NCBI GenBank assembly: GCA_902702965.1
Contig: CACRXP010000037.1
Location: forward strand, 1,542,304 to 1,606,303
Length of the DNA: 64,000 bases
Direction: 5' to 3'
Source: Spirometra erinaceieuropaei
Lineage: Eukaryota; Platyhelminthes; Cestoda; Diphyllobothriidea; Diphyllobothriidae
A program made the translations under genes and the position numbers. This document shows, piece by piece, positions 10,601-23,030 of the stretch (its first letter is position 1; the number at the start of each line of letters is the position of its first letter). The notes beneath the pieces were generated by a model. That model ran no database searches and was not told where the DNA came from. It saw only the letters and a program-made list of their open reading frames with translations.

Positions 10601-11685
10601 GACATACTTTTCAACAAATGTGAACAGCTTAGGAGGAACTTGATTGACTCAAGGCGAAAATACTAGAACGTACCGGCAAGACGTCCTCACCGTAGTTCTA
10701 GTGGAACTTGTCAGTTGGGAAGAAGTAGGTGCTGTGCGTCCCCACGTATTTACCTTTATAACACTACTCACATTTTGGCAGTATGCAGTCATTTGCCCCT
10801 TAATAAATTTTGGTCCTTGCCCCACCGATAATATGCCTCTGGAATGTACACTTAATCCCCTCGGCTGGAATGTTTCTACCTTCAACTGGACTGTTTGCCG
10901 TTTAGTCTACATTTGTTGTTTGTTTCAAAAAACTGTATCTCTTTTTTGTTCTTCAATCCTGGTGCTATTTGCCTGGAACTGCCATTCTCTTCCCGTATAA
11001 TTTGACAATAACGTCCTGACTGTATGCCTCGTGACATTTGGTTGCATGTGCACTATTTTAGATTCGGTAGTCATGCTCCATTATAAGACCGTGTTTTCAC
11101 ATACAGACGGGCCGCGACATAACGTAGACAGGTCATAAGGCGACCCGGTCAAAACAGAACTAGTGGGACTTATCCGAGCAGGCCAATAGTCTACGGTCGA
11201 CTATAGTCCACGAATACATTCGCTGGAACAAGCGCTTTATTCGCCTGCCGCCCATGATTCATGCTCACATCCACCCTAAGAGATAGTATCGGGTACGGAT
11301 AATGCATGCATAGGAAGTTTCATTATTTAAAATATTGGCCATTACGCTACTGCATACCTAAGACAATTAACGGCCCCTCCTTTGTAGAATATGATTGCCC
11401 TCTGGTGCGTTAGTCGTATGATGGCCGGTGTGGATGATGTCGGGTGTTGAATTGATGATGGCCTGGCCACCTGACTTACCGGCTTACGTGCTCCAACAAT
11501 GGCTAGTTACTTTGGTCAGACTAAGTGTTATGATCGGAAATGGGATGGGAAAGCCACTGCACTTGTTAATGGACTGGGAGTCAGTGAAGCATGACTCAAG
11601 CAACACGCAGTTCACGCAATTATCACCTGTAGCGAGAATTTCAGCCATATCGAATTTGAGTGCGCGGCTGGGTCTCGTTGAATGG
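10601..11685. other. No recognisable gene
   Basis: Overlapping open frames of 118 codons (+, 10644-11000) and 78 codons (-) occupy the same stretch; neither shows a domain I recognise. Nothing else is seen. Confidence 0.4.
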
Positions 11686-11689
11686 GGTG

Positions 11690-13560
11690 CGATTTGAGGT
11701 TTGGCCTCACTTATTTACACTGCGGCCGCGTGTTCGTCGATTCGCACTCTGAGCAGTCTTCCAGTCCCTCCAGCACATTTGCTCTGCCCGCAAGACCACC
11801 AGATCTGATAAACGATTCCACTTGTTTCCTACCGTACCAGCGGGTCGTTTGGCCTCATTACCTGACACCTTATGGTGCCTTCGGTCTGCAGGCGACTCCA
11901 ACACCAAGTGATGCTGGAAGGAGGCTGACGGCCACCGAGATTTTCCTGCCGTGTGGAATCACTCGCCAAGATTTAAGATCTGTGAGACCTTGTCGATCAT
12001 CTCGTTCTTGCATGCACCGGCTCGGGAAAGATGCGAGAATAGATCATTTCTTCAGTACCCGTTGGCGATTTTGGAATTCTGCAACCCAGTCTTCCTCTTC
12101 ATTGCAGTGCGTCCCAACATGCCGACATAGTGCCTTATGTAATTGCGTTTGTGACTGATTGGGTGGTTGCTGTTGAAGTTTAGCGTTCGCGGCTTGTCGT
12201 TTTCCCAACTACCTTGATCGTTAGGCTACAACAATCTTTGCGACAGAAGAGGACAAAAAGAAGGCCAGCTGTTTGTTTTTTTTCCTCAACCATTGCAAAT
12301 AGTATGTCCGGGAAGACGCCGTTGAAACGTTCTGCAAACGTAAGCATTCGACACCATTAATGACAACAAACGTACCATTAACATACCGAGTACAGAATTT
12401 CAGTTTGGAAGACCAGCGACTCTAAACGTTTTAAGACCGCCTCAGGCATGACCCCCGAAATCGGCGAGCACATTGCTGTTCCTTTCACTTTTTCGTAGAT
12501 TATTCTGTCAAAAGTGAGGTACGTCCTGAAATAGAACTTCAGGAGCTAAAAGACTTGGGCGTGTCCGAGGTGATTTTCCACTTCTTCGCATTTACTTCGT
12601 TATAGTAGCTCTATGGTGTTGACTGTCAGATCCTGGGTGATAAAAGTAAAGAGGGACGGGATATCAGAAGATACCATAACCTCATTTTGACAAGATCTTT
12701 ACCCGTTTATGCTTCTCCAAGAATTGTGCTGCCCAACAGATCGCGGTATCCGAAACAGCGCTCAGAAATCTAGGACATCGAATAAGCCATTTTACCAGTT
12801 TGTACTTTGAAGTGCTTTTGAGCGTTACGACGGGCCGAAGAGGGGCACCCCCCTTGTGCACCTTGGGGAGGCCATGGAAGCGGACCAAGGCCGTTTCTTG
12901 GGCTCTCACCATGTTTTAAACTGCCGGTGTTATTGTACCTGAGTTATTCAATGCCAACGGTGTCGCATTAAGTTCTCGTGTCAGCGTTTTTACGGGGTGG
13001 GTTTCGCATGGGGCATAAAACTGGCGATTCTCTAGCGAGGTTTTGGTCTTCTGAATGTAGCCTGTTCCGTCACATAAGACGGGGGAACGCGCCCTGTCCT
13101 CTGACGAGATGACGATGCACTTGTTGGCCTTGAGTCCTCTTAACGCATCGAAGTCGGCCTTTGTGAATATTTCGCACGGCCTCTGAGTCGTAAGGAGGGA
13201 CGACACATGGTATCCGATAAGGTTGTTCGGGCCGTCCGTCGCTTCCGCCTGACTAATGCCCGATTCCACGGGTACAATCATGCTGACAGGTTTGACATCG
13301 GCGGTGTTGAATAAGGTTTCGTGCCAGAAAACCTGAACTTAATCCTCCGTCAGTTCCCTTGTTGACAGGTGTCGTTTTTGGATGAGGTTCGCTTTGGCAC
13401 ACTATAATTACTGCAACTTTCCGTGTACGAATTACCCGTGCCAGGCACTTTCTCTGATCATGGGCTCGAACGTGTCCCCTAAACCTCTGACAATCAGAGG
13501 TGGTGTTTCGGTAATCGCATTCACTTTTTCTCAACTACTTCCTGAAACTCGCATTTTCGC
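11690..13560 (-). mobile_element. Near full-length Penelope-like element, inactivated
   Basis: The longest PLE in the window, read on the minus strand. The N-terminal region (about 13281-12916) contains FTKADFDALRGLKANK. The reverse transcriptase begins with FHGLPKVHKGGAPLRPVV (about 12870) and continues through SDTAICWAAQFLEKHK. Then come an ENHLGHAQVF block (about 12590-12545), KVKGTAMCSPISGVMPEAVL (about 12500-12430) and a decayed YVDD region (about 12390). The linker follows, and last a GIY-YIG remnant with the CGQSKC spacing (about 11820-11750). At least three frameshifts and several stops separate these blocks. Order and spacing match the PLE protein (RT then GIY-YIG). It is not intact. 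Confidence 0.8.
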
Positions 13561-16500
13561 TTATATAGGAAAATTTTCAGTATCCGCCACGGCGATTGCT
13601 TGACAACACATCATTTACGTCACTAAAGCCTTGGGATTATGACTAAAAGGGCACACAAACACATAAAGAGAAAATCAAATGTGTATGACAAAAACTATGC
13701 TCGATTGGCTTCCCTAACTTCAACGCCAATAAGCACAGGACGCGTCAGAGTAGATACACAATAGGAAAACCTACCGTTTAGGGACTATTAAGCCTAACTG
13801 ATGTAATTTTTCATTTTGCCAGCTGTTTCAAACATTTAAATTTGTCTGTTAATTGGAGATCCATCTGTCTCCTAATAAGCAAATAATTCACAAACATTGT
13901 CGAATTACCGGAATCAACTATTTGTCATTTAAATCAAATGATTTATTACGTGCTCAATATAAATCTTTTAAGGACTTGGAGAGAATTTAGTTCCGACTGG
14001 ATGAAAAAATTAGGTGCTTCGCCTTGTTTTATAAGCGTGGATTTAGAATACCTTTAAATTCTTCTTTTCAGTAATGTCGATTACTTTTAGACTATCCAAG
14101 ATTATTATTACGGAATGCGTTACTGTAATCATAAAACACGAGGTCATTTAAATCTAGCCCGCGCATAGGTAATGCAATGTGACTAGGTTTAAAATACTTT
14201 CAAAACAAGGAAATATTTTTTATAGATTATCTGTGACTACATATGACAACTGAGAGAGCGTGAGTCGATAAAGGGATTCTATAGTCGTATGTGAATTATT
14301 CCCGGGTACTCATTCATATTTCCACCCTATTTCACATATTTTTGACGAATTTATAACCTTACATCTGAGTTTGAATGCGTAGAACTGATCACTGGAGGTA
14401 AACTGGTTGACCCTCCGATGAAAATCCCAAACTCTTAACGACTGCCAGTGAAACTCAAATATATGATCGAGCAAAAAGCACCTTACGAAAAAATACCCGT
14501 TGTTGCATGAGGTCATGTGTCTAACTTACGCTCTCTTTGCTACATCATGCTACTTTTTTGCAGTTCAACAGATCCGCCAGCAGTTTTCATAGTTTCTTTG
14601 TAAATGTCAAAGTCATTACGCAAACTTACTTAGCGGATAAAATCCTACGTAATTTTCTGCGGAAATAAATTTTCCTGGCAAGGGAGGATGGAACTCAAAG
14701 GCATTGTTTAGCCACGAACTGGTTGTCACAACATTGTTCTCATTGTTGCTACGAGCGGCTGTGTACTTAAATAAAGCTAGTAGCACATATTCCAAAGTCA
14801 ACCATACAGGCAATGCAGTCAACAGTCAAAGGGAAAAACATGCGTTTCGTCGACATTCTGAGGAAAATGAAAACTTCAAAAACCCAATAACACTTGTTTT
14901 TACGAATTTATTTCAGTTGCGTCTAAGTAACACTCGAAATGCTTAAGGTTTGCTTAGAATTTGACATCGTCCGAGATAAAATGCAACCTACACACTTTCA
15001 TATACATTAATTCGATTTCCTAGTCGTTAACGTCCTGTCTGTGCTGCAGTTGTAGTAAAAAAACTTGGCTACTAAGCAAACCGTGGAATGCGTCACCTTG
15101 AAAAACTGTCTGGTGGGCATAAAGTTAATCTCAAGTAACGGAGAAAATTTTGAAAATTGATTTTTACCTGGAGACAGGTTTTGTATGGAGGATAACGTCG
15201 GTCATAAAATTCAGATGATAAAAAAACACTATCAAAGGATAGGGCGTTTCTTTGCTTTAATAACATTCACGGATTTCGGATAGGAGGAATACTTGCCCTT
15301 GCCGCATTGATTAGTCTATGTTCAGAAGAAGAAATAATCCGTAACTTGAGAATATGTCCAATCATTAATGGTCGAGCTTAAGCGTATAGAACTCAGGCAA
15401 GCAAGGAAGATGGCCTATTGAAAGTGCTCTATAAGTGGCAGGATAGTTTGCTTCTTCAAGAGTTAGCGGAAGATACACCGCCCAAATTTGTAGCATTGCG
15501 CAGTTTAGTAGAGCTCAGTTTTCTGACTCGGCGTAATGCCGATTTTCGACAATATTTTTATGCGGTGACATGTTTCCGATTACGGTTGGACAAGGACATA
15601 TAGGCTCAGCGTATTACACAAGACCTTGCTCTCTATTTCAGAGGTTCTAGAGTCAGACCTCTGTTGGGGGAAGGATAAGAGTTAAAGTTAGAATGCAGGC
15701 ATTGAAACCCCTAGAATTTAACGCAAAATCCTTTGTAGTAATGAAGGTGATTAATATTCCTGTGGTCGACACCTGTTAGTTTTATTGAATCTGTCGTTTA
15801 TTTACTGTATGCCTTTAAATGGTCGCTTTCTAAGCCAAAACTTTGGCGAAAAAATAAAAGATAAGCAGTCTGGAAATCAAAATATGATTAGCTAAAATAA
15901 TTTTTTGCTTAAGAGATCTATCATTTAAACAATGTTTTTATAGTCAAAATTCCAAACGAAAAGGGATTTAGATCGAAAGTGCTACCTTTACCACTAACAA
16001 ATTATGGAATTGAACAGCACGATTACGAAACTTTCCGGCGACATGAGGATGATTTAATTGCCCAACTTTCAACTTTAAAAGTAAAGGATCCAGGAAATTT
16101 ACTACACGGATTACGAGCAGTATGGATCTTATCTCCTCTTTTATAAAAGTCGAATTTTTTCAATTAGAACTGCCTTTTGCTGTCACTGGGTCGCTTTCCT
16201 TATTGGCCGCTCGGGACAAAGGCACTTATCGAAAACTCGGTTTAACTGCGCAGATGAAATTCGAATGGAGTGCGGATATGGATGTTATCATAAAAAGCAT
16301 AGTTCCGCTCTGTTTTTGATCACGCCGACCGCACATGCTGAAAGTTGACGAAAGCAAGCAAAGAATTTTGTTTTGTTCGATCTTCTATTTGCTCTTTTTA
16401 AATGGGTGGATTATCCACTTTCCAACCATAAATGTTGCTAGCGCGATGAGCATTTACGAAAGAATGAAGTCTAAGCATTTGAACGTGCCCTATTAGTTGA

Positions 16501-19500
16501 ATAATCAGAACAGGTTGCTAACGCTACGTGTATTTCCATCTGCAGGAATGCTGCATAGACTTGCGATGAAGTTAAGGTAACGCCTGAGTTGAAGGGCCTA
16601 ATTCAAGTACAAGTGTGTGCGTTCGCAAACAGTTCCAATTTTCACAAGCCGATAAAAAGGAATTGGTTGATGCTCTCCGTGAGATTTTAATAAGGGGATG
16701 ATAAATAATTTTAAGCTTGTAAAATAATGAAATCTTGCCAGATTTTTGAAACTTCGGAGACTGTTAATACTTGTCGTGCATGTCTCACAGTGACAAATGC
16801 TCTTGTGTATCGTACGAGTTCTATTGTTCAAGAGAGCTTGTGTTGTCTGCCATTTAATTTTTTCGTGATTTTCAAGCAACATTGTGACACAAAACTACAT
16901 TCCGAATAAACAGACCTCGTAAAACATGCAATACAAAACACTCTATAAGATACCGAGAAACCTTTTGGCGGTCAATTGAGAACAAGAAGTGGGTCAGCTT
17001 CCTTAATCTCTGCTTAGACATGTGGCTGAAACGTATTATCTTAGTGTGCATTCCAGATGTTGATGCTGAGGTGCGCCGTGATTTCCGTAGCCTGATTATA
17101 AGAATTATCATATTGCACTTCAGAAATAACGTGTGTATTATTGCTGACTTTTGTTTATAGACTGCTAATCTGACGGTTTTTCTTGGTTGTGACAGCGTAT
17201 CAACTTTCACTCTTTTTGCCATTAATTACCTGATTATTGACTGTGACATGAAGTGGTACCTAATGTAAAATTCCGTGATCGTACAACAAATACGTCTGTT
17301 TAATGAGGTTTGAATACACTAATTGAGTGAACAGCTAAAATATTCCACAGAAAAAGACAGCGGAATAATTGTTCTTTCAACGAAAAAATTAATCTTCCTC
17401 ACTATCTTTTTCCCTAGCTTGCGGGATCTATGTGATTAACATGCTTCAGTTCCACCTCATGCGAATCACAATTTTTCGAGTGAATCTTTCATTCTAGATG
17501 GGAGAACAGTTTTACTGCTTTAAAACATCGTCTCAATCGCCCAACATTGGGAACAAAACCTTGACACGGTTTTTTATTACAGACAAATTAAGAGGGAATA
17601 GTATTTTTGGGAAATTTTTATTAGGAAATGTACAAAGTATTAGTCCCTGATTCTGAAGGCTTGTCAAACAATGCAAATGGTACATTAACTCTGATGGGTT
17701 TTCGGTAATAAGTGTCTGATAAGTGGAATGTGAAATCGAAATGAACACGAATGTCATCACGGTCCCTCAACTGTTATACTATAGCACAAAAGTGTTTGCT
17801 AGGCATTCGTGTGTTGCTTTATTTTTTCTCATCGTTTTCACCAACAAATAATTTAGCATATTGATCTTTTCATCGACTAAAAGTATATTTCTGGGAAAAG
17901 AACTTAACTTTTTTATGACCTTGATTTAAATTTTTTCATAATTTTCGGTCACTTTCATTTAATGGATGAAGTTCATTTTATAAAGTGCAAGTTTTTGTAA
18001 CTTTTCGGCCTAAAGTACGCATATTTGTATAGTTACCAGCAAGTCTATTTTTCAATAAAGTAGGCTTTTTGATGGGTAGGTATTTTGGCTCGTATTTGAA
18101 AAATGTTATCTTGAGTGCCAGGGGCTCACTGATTTTTCACCATCAATTCTGAAGACCAAAAAGGGTTTTTTGAGTCACTTGTATTTTACCTACTAGTTTA
18201 CTAGTATGTCGGCCCCGGAAATGACCAAACTATGGACTCAAGCACTCGGGGAGTGAACCTCTCCGACATACATAGCCTTTCTATTCCGTTTGCATTATGT
18301 ACGTATGATATATTTCCGTCGAAATATTAGACGGACTTACTTCGCCACACTTTCGTCTCCATAGAGTTGAGATAAAGACCCATAATAGGCCAGATGCCAC
18401 GATAATACTTCACGTATCGTTAACCACTGAAGGGCAAATATGCGCCCAAATAAAGCTGGCAATAAGGTTTGTTGCAGACATGGAAACAACCGAAAACGGC
18501 TTATCTCTACTAGGGAAGAAGGGTTTGCCCAGTACAATGTCAAGCAAATCAAGTTGTAGAGTGACCGGTTTAGACAAACATCCATGGGATTTAACTTTGT
18601 TTATCTGTCATTTTGGTCCGCCATCTTTTCGGATTAACGATGCTTCGAGATTTCCTTGTTCAGATGTTACAATGCTAAGTATGTATTACAACTATAGGAA
18701 ATGGGCCTAACCATGGTGGTGGGCGACTTCCTTTCACGCCGGGTGAAGTATATAATGACAGCTTCCTAACATTTATTGAATCCCATCGATTAATCGGAGC
18801 GATTTATAACTATATGTCATGCACTTATTTACTTACTCTGACAGTTGGGCATGCTTTCACCTTTCCAGATAAATCAGGAAACTAGCTAGAGTTCTCCATT
18901 TACGATAGGGCAATGAAAGTTAGATAGGTATCACAAATATTGAAGACTCAAATTTGCTTCGCGTCTATGTAAAATGATCCGGTTCTCCATTACGTTACCG
19001 GTTTAAATATCTGCTACAAGATAAGTGATAAGTTATCAATGTCTAGCTTTCTTCTCACTATACTTTTAGTTTTTTGGAAGAAACAAGTAACCATTTATTC
19101 GACGTGCTGCTGGCAAAGCAAAGGCGACCAAAATGGTTCCTTCTGGTTCTTATGCTGGTGTCAGGGAGTCGGTTCCTATTAGAAAGACCTGGCACAAACC
19201 GATTTTTCGGTAAAAAAAACACTCGATAACAGAGGCAAGAGATCTCAGTCCTGTTTGTCGCAATTAGGAATACAATAACTAACTAACCAATAAGAACCAG
19301 CCTTTAAAGCTCCCGTTGATGTATCGTTAACATCCCTTGATTAGACATTTTTCGGCTTTATGACATGGCCCATAAAACTCTCTGACAGAATCAGCAAACC
19401 CAACGACAGCCCGTATTTCGTGCGGTAATCAGGAGAGTTCGGTGACGACCATGCAGTGCTCCATAATTCCGGAATCTTTTCTACCCTTCTTTTGACCAAT

Positions 19501-20090
19501 CTCCACAAGCCCAAATTGACTTCGACAAGTTCCTCTCCATATGTTTTCCCCTGGGAGGGTAAAAGACTGACAAGTATAATAATGAATAAAACATTCCTCC
19601 AACACTTTGGCCAACGTCACTAATTTGACTCATTTGCAGTAAACATTTTTCGGAGAACAGATATGTGCGTAGACCCCATTCATGCATTTTATTTGCTATT
19701 AATGCATCTATTATCTAATTTCGTCCTCACGAACATGGCTTACATTCACCTGGCCTGCGGTTTCTCGTCTTCTATGTGTCATATGCTCTAGCGATCGTGT
19801 GGGACAAAGTGCATATTTGGTATTACCTAGCTTGCCAAATTTGGTGTCTTTACAACCGCAAAACACCTCATTAAGTATTTTCGTCACACATATTTGCATT
19901 GGACATATACCGCACACTCCTTTTAGTGACATCGTACTCCTCTTCACATCCGACATCTCCTCTTCTTCGTACCTGACGGACATCCATCTAGCCCGGTTGG
20001 GACCGGAGTCCTGTCAAAAAAAACATTTTTACAGTTTGCCTTTTTATAGTAGCCACCGTCGTCGCCGACTTAGTGGGCTTTTCAGCTATC
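13561..20090. other. No recognisable gene
   Basis: About 6.5 kb of AT-rich DNA with short chance ORFs on both strands. I found no domain, tRNA or clear repeat. It is intergenic or unannotated upstream DNA relative to the protocadherin. Confidence 0.5.
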
Positions 20091-20094
20091 ATCT

Positions 20095-20435
20095 TGGCTG
20101 CACCAATCAGAAGGCAGTTGAAAATATCACACACACAAGATGTAGAGCTGCGGGAGGAGGACACACAAGTGTGAGCGAGAGGTAGAGAGAGCGAGAGAGC
20201 ATCCTTCCGAGAGGGGAAAGCGCGCCCAAATGACACGCCGTGTTGGTCTCTCGGTGTGCGCGTAGGCGTCCGCCCGTCCGTTTGTGCTGGTGCGTGCGTG
20301 TGCACATGCTCTGTTTTCGAGCGGTAGTATTAACCCTGGTGCTCTACAGCGAGCCCACCGCCTTCTCATTCACTCTTCAGCACATCGGAAAACAAACTGA
20401 GAATATTTTCTGCATAATATCCACCAAAGGTAATC
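20095..20435 (+). promoter_or_regulatory. Candidate promoter and 5' UTR exon of the protocadherin
   Basis: This is the only GC-rich, CpG-containing stretch close upstream of the gene. It carries a CCAAT box (ACCAATCAG at about 20102-20110), CA and GA runs, and CG-rich sequence to about 20350. A possible splice donor (AAAGGTAATC) lies at about 20430. A strong acceptor (TTAATTCTTTGCAG, ending at 22042) precedes the ATG at 22071. Together these fit a non-coding first exon spliced to exon 1, but no transcript evidence is available. Confidence 0.35.
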
Positions 20436-22041
20436 CAAAGCATGGTTTTTATTCATTCTGTGAAGTGTTAGCTATAATGCTTGAGCAACTATTTGCCTCA
20501 GTTTGTTTAATTTATTGTCTAATTGCCTTGTCTAAGTGCCTGACGGGGAAACCACCAAGGAAAGGTAAGCGCGTCTACTCAATATTGCAATGTTCAAAGG
20601 GCTCAGTTACTGATCAAGGAAAGAGGCTATAAAGGTATGCTTGAAATAGATAAGGTTTTTCTGTTGGACATTTAAGAAAAGCCCACCGAACATGTTATGG
20701 TGAAATTCCGACTGCCTTCAAAAGGACTCGGCTATGTGGCGCGTAAAGTCGCTACCCTATTTTGCTTAAAAAGCGCTTACGAAAGTCAGTGACAGACGCA
20801 CTCGCTCAGACGCAAGCGAAAGTGCAGCCGAACCTCAGTCGCCAAGATGCGAAATATTATGATTGGTTTAATGAGAAATCTACAGTTTACCAGCTCACAC
20901 AGAAAAACTTAAGCATTTTCTATGTCGATGTCTGACATGCTCAAATTACTTTTCATGCTGGACAAAGTAAAAAATTACATTTACGCCATACAACGGCCAA
21001 ATCAACTTGCTAAAAGGGGTAATCGGTGTCAAGATACTTAGAGGCGCAGTAAGTTCTGTATTATGACTGGTTTTTTAATAAATCATATAAAAGGCAAATT
21101 GGGGAATGAGACAAAGCCAAATAATCTGTTGCCACCTAGTTCATTCCAGGAAACGTTTAAGATACTTTCATAGTAAGAAAATTTTCCTTTCTCTTGTGCT
21201 TGTATTAATCAGTATTGAAGTGGCTTGGCAGAGTTTGCACTTAAAAGCAATTAAGTACGCCTGGGGTTATATAATTCGTAAAACGATCCCAAAGACGATT
21301 TCATAAGTTACATTTGGAAATTAGCAGTGCATTCTTCTGATAGCTAAAATTTAAGATACATGCTTAAATGTTTGTGTTTTATTCCGAAAAATGTTATTTA
21401 TTTTATACTTGCAATCATACATGCAACTACAGGTGTCAGCGAGTTTCTTACAAATAAACCATGTAATATTGGGCGACAAGAATATGCTACTGGTTGCCCA
21501 GATGCATTCCTAAATCACAACTACTTTCTTGGATGGCTACCCGGTCTTCAAACTGGAGGTTTTGTGTGGGTGCCCCTTTGTAAAGAAAGAACTCTATACT
21601 CGGTAATTCCTGTTACGCTTTTAATCGGAAGATAACAGCGGATATTTTATTACCCAAGAACTAAACTTAGATATGTTCATTCTGTCGCACTTTCTTGTAT
21701 GATGTTGCCTCAGATGACTCAGGATGTTCTCACTGACTAATTAGCATGTCACATTTTATAAGCTTTTCCACGCTCAAATCCAACTATTGATAGGTTTTTG
21801 GAGAGAACATTTACTCATAAGGCTTATCGATCAACCAGGATTTTCATTTACTAATCGTTGACTCTGTAATATTTTGGCTGAAACCGAGACATTAAAAATA
21901 GCAAGCATAAATTCTGAACCTACCGTGTGGTCAATGTTATAGGCCTTTTGTATGCAAACAGTTAATTTGATTTCACTCTTGCTTAGGGAGCACTTTCAGC
22001 AGATCACTTGCGTCGCCCTAAAGGCCGTCTTAATTCTTTGC
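20436..22041. other. Upstream DNA or 5' UTR intron
   Basis: AT-rich with no recognised gene. Two short related blocks (about 20850-20880 and 21040-21075, with ATTATGACTGGTTT-like cores) suggest a diverged repeat. The open frame at 21360-21635 shows no domain. Confidence 0.4.
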
Positions 22042-22070
22042 AGAAATATCCCTGTTGTCAGTCAAAATCG

Positions 22071-23030
22071 ATGGTGCGCTCGTTTACCTGGAGCCGGCAT
22101 ATTTTTTCGGCCCTCCTGATCTTAAGTCAGTTAATTGCTGGTATTCATTCCTGCAAATATGTCACATCGATCACTGTGCAGGAAGCCAACTCTCTGGAGC
22201 TGCAACATTCCAAGCAATCTGGGTACGCTGCACTCCCGCTTCCCAGTCTTCCGCAAAAAATTTCACTCAACCTGTCTAAACTCTTCCAGGAGGAGCTTAA
22301 CATCGCAGAATCAGAAATATCCTCGACAGCTATTTATTTCACCGATGCCATAGAGAGCAGACCATTTGTTATCAAGTCTGTCATCAGTGATGGCAGCATC
22401 TGGTATCAACTGACAACAGATCAACCTATTGACCGAGAAGAGGTCTGCAATGAACTCATGTTCCCTCATCGGGTTGCTATCGCGCAAAAGTGCTGTCCTT
22501 CAGTGGCTGAAAAAGCCGTCTCTCTCACTGGCAGTGGTTTGGATTATAGCTGTTGCCTATTCGTCGACATCACTGTAGGAACGTACGGCACTTTTGCTAT
22601 TCGTGTCCAGCTGATCGATGTGAACGACAATGTGCCCCGCTTCGCTTCACCTACGGACTCCATAGTCAGCAGACTGAATAAGGAGAATCTGGTAGTTTTA
22701 CATCTGCCAGAGAATACACCACAAGGTACAGTGATCCCACTCCCTCAGGCGACGGACCTGGATGAAGGCAAGAATGCGGCGCTGATTTACCAGATCGACA
22801 AATTCTCACCTAACGCACTGTGGCAGCAGCACTTTAGGATGCTCTCTGGGACGGACGGCGGGTGCATTAGTGCGGACTTCAATACTGTGCAGCATGATGC
22901 GCCTATACCGTCACTGTGCCTACTGAAATCTATAGATAGGGAGGTGGTTTCTGGATTCCACTTCGAGCTCATCGCGCGTGATCAGGGAGTACCCATCTTC
23001 CTGTCCACCACAATTTCACTGTCTATCGTT
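22071..23030 (+). CDS. Protocadherin exon 1 (signal peptide, EC1, most of EC2)
   Basis: Encodes residues 1-320. The donor GTAAGT at 23031 ends the exon in phase 0 after SLSIV. EC1 carries an insertion with a Cys pair (QKCCPS) and another (YSCC) between DREEVC and VDITV. EC2 has LPENTPQGT, DLDEGKNA, DREV and ARDQG calcium-site motifs. Confidence 0.92.

Noticed and set aside
10644..11000. 118-codon open frame
   Set aside because: No domain or signal, overlapped by an open frame on the other strand, and frames of this size occur by chance here.
22008..22070. Upstream extension of protocadherin exon 1
   Set aside because: The in-frame upstream start is TTG, and the stretch contains a strong acceptor (ending 22042). 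The ATG at 22071 begins a proper signal peptide.
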